A stretch of 64,000 nt of DNA from DASZUK01 sp963745595 (GTDB lineage Bacteria > Actinomycetota > Acidimicrobiia > Acidimicrobiales > RAAP-2): the NCBI GenBank assembly GCA_963745595.1, contig CAVUYB010000018.1, forward strand, positions 85,714 through 149,713, in the 5' to 3' direction. Made by a program: the position numbers and the translations under genes. Positions 61,085 to 64,000 of the stretch are shown here, piece by piece. The notes beneath the pieces were generated by a model that worked only from the letters and a program-made list of their open reading frames with translations, made no database searches and was not told the DNA's origin. Positions within the stretch are counted from its first letter, which is position 1; each line of letters starts with the position of its first letter.

Positions 61085-62253
61085 GCGAACGGGTGGCGGT
61101 CATCGGGGTCGGGCAGACCCACCACAAGGCGAAGCGGGACGACGTCTCGATCGCCGGTCTCGTCCGCGAGGCCGCACTGCGGGCGCTCGACGACGCGGGG
61201 CTCGGCTGGGACGACATCGACGCGGTCGTTATCGGCAAGGCCCCGGACATGTTCGAGGGCGTGATGATGCCCGAGCTGTACCTCGCGCCGGCGCTCGGCG
61301 CGGTCGGCAAGCCGATCTTCCGCGTCCACACTGCGGGGTCCGTCGGCGGCTCGACCGCGCTCGTCGCCGCCCACCTCGTGACGTCCGGCATCCACCAGCG
61401 CGTGCTGACGGTCGCGTTCGAGAAGCAGTCGGACTCCGACGCGATGTGGGCGCTCTCGGTCCCGCAGCCGTTCTCCGCGCCGCTGCTCGCCGGCGCCGGC
61501 GGCTACTTCGCGCCGCACATCCGCGCCTACATGCACCGGTCCGGCGCGCCGCGCGACATCGGTATGAAGGTCGCGGTCAAGGACCGGCTGCACGCGCTGC
61601 GCAACCCGTACGCGCACCTCCACCTGCCGGACATCTCGCTGAAGATGGTCGAAGAGTCGATCATGCTCTGGGACCCGCTGCACTACCTCGAGTCGTGCCC
61701 GTCGTCGGACGGCGCGGCCGCGATGGTGCTCGGCTCCGAGCGCGCCGCGGCCGACGCCGAGGCCGCGACCGGCCGCCGGCCGGCGTGGGTGCACGGCATG
61801 GCGATGCGGTCCGAGCCGACGATGTTCGCCGGCCGTGACCAGATCAACCCGCGGGCCGGCCGCGAGTGCGCGGCCGACGTCTACCAACAGGCCGGCGTCA
61901 CCGACCCGCGCCGCGACTTCGACTGCGCGGAGATCTACGTCCCGTTCAGCTGGTACGAGCCGATGTGGCTCGAGAACCTCGGCTTCTGCGACGAGGGCGA
62001 CGGCTGGAAGCTGACCGAGGAAGGCGCGACCTTCATGGACGGCGGCGACATCCCGTGGAACTGCTCCGGCGGCGTCCTCTCGTCGAACCCGATCGGCGCG
62101 TCCGGGATGATCCGGTTCCTCGAAGTCGCCCTCCAGGTCCGCGGCGAGGCCGGCGAGCACCAGGTCGACGGCGTTCGCCGGGCACTCGGCCAGGCGTACG
62201 GCGGCGGCTCGCAGTTCTTCGCCATGTGGGTCCTCGGCGTCGACAAGCCCTGA
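61081..62253 (+). CDS. thiolase-fold lipid-transfer protein (Ltp3-like)
   Basis: 390 aa from ATG 61081 (ATGA overlap). VAVIGVGQTHHKAKRDDVSI opens the protein; the Cys position reads FRVHTAGSVGGSTALVA with no Cys; the last block is CSGGVLSSNPIGASGMIRFL as in mycobacterial Ltp3. CAEIYVPFSWYEPMWLENLG holds candidate catalytic tyrosines. With the preceding gene and the DUF35 proteins it should form a side-chain or bile-acid-type aldolase complex. Confidence 0.87.
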   Translation: MSERVAVIGVGQTHHKAKRDDVSIAGLVREAALRALDDAGLGWDDIDAVVIGKAPDMFEGVMMPELYLAPALGAVGKPIFRVHTAGSVGGSTALVAAHLVTSGIHQRVLTVAFEKQSDSDAMWALSVPQPFSAPLLAGAGGYFAPHIRAYMHRSGAPRDIGMKVAVKDRLHALRNPYAHLHLPDISLKMVEESIMLWDPLHYLESCPSSDGAAAMVLGSERAAADAEAATGRRPAWVHGMAMRSEPTMFAGRDQINPRAGRECAADVYQQAGVTDPRRDFDCAEIYVPFSWYEPMWLENLGFCDEGDGWKLTEEGATFMDGGDIPWNCSGGVLSSNPIGASGMIRFLEVALQVRGEAGEHQVDGVRRALGQAYGGGSQFFAMWVLGVDKP

Positions 62254-62389
62254 CACCTGAACCGGGCGCGTCCCGACCCCGGTCGGCCCGGTCGTCGGCC
62301 CGGTCGGCCCAACCCGGACCGGCCGCCGGCGCCGGTATGCTGGCCCCCGCTTCCACTCGAGGACGCGGTCGGAACGAGGAGGTTGCCCA

Positions 62390-62584
62390 GTGAAGGTCGT
62401 CGTCGACTTCGACGAGTGCGCCAGCAACGCCGTCTGCATGGGGATCCTGCCGGAGGTCTTCGAGGTGCGTGACGACGGGTTCCTGTACGTCCTCGACGAG
62501 CAGCCACCGGAGTCGATGCGGGACAAGCTCCGGGAGGCCGTCAACGGCTGCCCGACCGGGGCGATCTCGATCGTCGACGAGTAG
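62390..62584 (+). CDS. small ferredoxin, [3Fe-4S] type
   Basis: 64 aa from GTG 62390 with GAGGAGG 7 nt upstream. CASNAVCMGILPEVF gives two ligands and GCPTGAI the last, a three-Cys pattern. Such ferredoxins serve cytochrome P450s in actinobacteria, for example those oxidising sterol side chains; no P450 is in this window. It follows the Ltp3-like gene by 136 bp. Confidence 0.93.
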   Translation: MKVVVDFDECASNAVCMGILPEVFEVRDDGFLYVLDEQPPESMRDKLREAVNGCPTGAISIVDE

Positions 62585-62597
62585 CGCCGGGCACGGG

Positions 62598-64000
62598 TTG
62601 ACCGCGCCGCGGGTCCGGTTCGCGCCGTCGCCGACGGGGTACTTCCACGTCGGCAGCGCCCGGACCGCGTTGTTCAACTGGCTCTTCGCCCGCCAGCTCG
62701 GCGGGACGTTCGTCCTCCGCATCGAGGACACCGACGCGGAGCGCAACCGCGAGGAGTGGGTCGACGGGATCCTCTCCGCGCTCGCCTGGCTCGGCATGGC
62801 CCCCGACGAGGGCCCGTACCGCCAGTCCGAGCGGGCCGACCGTTACCAGGTGGCGATCGACGCGCTCTGGAACGGCCGGTCCGTCTACGCGTGCGACTGC
62901 ACCCGCGACGACGTCCAGGCCCGGACGAAGGACAACCCGACGCCCGGCTACGACGGCTACTGCCGGAACCGCGGGTTGGACCGCGTCGGCCCGGACGGTG
63001 CCGGCCGGGCGCTGCGGTTCCGGACGCCCGACGACGGGTCGACCGTCGTCCACGACCTCATCCGTGGTGACGTCACGTTCCCGCACGACGCGATGGAGGA
63101 CTTCGTCGTCGTCAAGTCGACCGGGCAGCCGCTGTTCGTGCTCGCCAATGTCGTCGACGACCGCGACATGGCGATCACGCACGTCATCCGCGGCGAGGAC
63201 CTGCTGCCGACGACGCCGAAGGGGCTGCTCGTCTGGGCTGCGCTCGACTCGGCGGCCGCCGCGGTGGCGGGCGACGCCGGTGGAGGGGCGCCGGCGCTGC
63301 CGCTCTTCGCGCACCTGCCGATGCTCGTCAACGAGCAGCGCAAGAAGCTGTCGAAGCGCAAGGACCCCGTCGCGGTCGAGTCGTACCGGGACGAGGGGTA
63401 CCTGCCCGAGGCGTTCCGCAACTACCTCGCGCTGCTCGGCTGGAGTCCGCCGGGCGACGCGGAGAAGGTCGACGTCGAGACGCTCGTCCGCGAGTTCCGG
63501 CTGGAGGACGTCCACCACGCGCCGGCGTTCTTCGACGTCCAGAAGATGACGCACCTGAACGGCGAGTACGTCCGCGAGCTCCCGCTCGACGAGTTCATCG
63601 ACCGGTCGCGGCCGTGGGTGGCGCCGCAGCTCGTCGGTGGCGCGGACGGGCCGGCGCGGCCGATCCAGACGGCGTAGACGGCGCGGCCGGTCCGGATGGC
63701 GGGGACAGGCCGGACGGCGCGGCGTGGGTGCCCGCGGTCGGCCCGCCGCCGTGGCCGCCGGAACGGTTCGACGAGGACGCGTTCGCCGCGCTCGCTCCGC
63801 TCGTCCAAGAGCGCGTCGTCCGGCTCGACCAGGTGCCGGGGATGGTCGACTTCGTCTTCCTGGCCGAGCCGGCGATCGACCCGGCGAGCTGGGAGAAGGC
63901 GATCGCCCGAGACGACGGTGCCGGCGCGCTCCTCGCCGCCGCGCTCGACGCGTACGGGTCGTGCCCGTGGTCGGCCGACGCCCTCAAGGAGGCGACGCTC
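62598..64000 (+). CDS. gltX: glutamyl-tRNA synthetase (partial, frameshift in insert)
   Basis: Starts at TTG 62598 (MTAPRVRFAPSPTGYFHVGS); runs off the window. The class I motifs are HVGS and KKLSKRKD, with FVLRIEDTD, THVIRGEDLL and ALLGWSPP. A TAG at 63675-63677 appears in frame, but the anticodon-binding part (RFDEDAFAALAPLVQERV, MVDFVFLAEP) continues in another frame, with one base missing in a Gly/Asp/Pro-rich insert at about 63640-63674. It charges tRNA-Glu. The insert is not part of the usual enzyme. Confidence 0.92.

Overview
This is a very GC-rich chromosomal segment whose gene content points to an actinobacterium (Actinomycetota). The signs are a KstR-type steroid regulator, IpdAB, LigC, an F420/flavin LLM enzyme, 13E12-type HNH protein, CtaG and a hopanoid operon. 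A member of the Acidimicrobiia fits best, but no 16S or ribosomal marker is present to prove it. Many starts look leaderless: a TANNNT -10 hexamer lies 6-8 nt before an ATG or GTG. Reads would be needed to confirm the assembly, because about a dozen conserved genes carry single-base frameshifts.

Layout. 0.1-6.3 kb: a GH1-fold protein lacking both catalytic glutamates, a DoxX-Rieske membrane fusion, an alpha/beta hydrolase and a GH31 glucosidase. 6.3-15.4 kb: an ABC exporter pair, an NDMA-type alcohol dehydrogenase, a KstR-like TetR regulator with its own operator, a FUSC transporter divergent from a second TetR, and a two-component system. 15.3-26 kb: a cyclase-family hydrolase, ALDH, an AttH/DUF7064-like protein behind a KstR-type operator, an operon of amidohydrolase, two acyl-CoA dehydrogenases and LLM oxidoreductase, a secreted protein and an SDR. 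26-30 kb: Ada-AlkA plus OGT alkylation repair and a 13E12/HNH gene. 29.7-33.9 kb: a second acyl-CoA dehydrogenase pair divergent from a DUF35 plus thiolase (Ltp2-like) pair. 34-36.3 kb: two secreted proteins, an AT-rich gap, a VOC protein and a possible transposase scrap.

36.3-46.5 kb: a tight seven-gene minus-strand hopanoid operon in the order hpnC-hpnD fusion, hpnE, polyprenyl synthase, shc, ispH, hpnH, dxs. It combines MEP-pathway precursor enzymes, squalene synthesis, cyclisation and side-chain extension, and is driven by a perfect TATAAT promoter. A small HTH gene diverges from it. 47.2-51.8 kb: LigC, then ipdB-ipdA-echA20 with a divergent SDR, the ring C/D steroid degradation set known from mycobacteria. 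51.8-55.9 kb: proton-translocating transhydrogenase pntAA-AB-B and CtaG. 55.9-62.6 kb: an SRPBCC protein, an 8-bp tandem array, a UbiB-like kinase, VapBC, and an Ltp3/Ltp4-like cluster (two DUF35 proteins, two thiolase-fold proteins, a ferredoxin) behind a KstR-like operator. The window ends inside gltX.

Taken together, the window joins sterol/steroid catabolism (side chain and rings C/D) to synthesis of hopanoids, the bacterial sterol surrogates, with several putative KstR and KstR2 operators tying the catabolic parts together.
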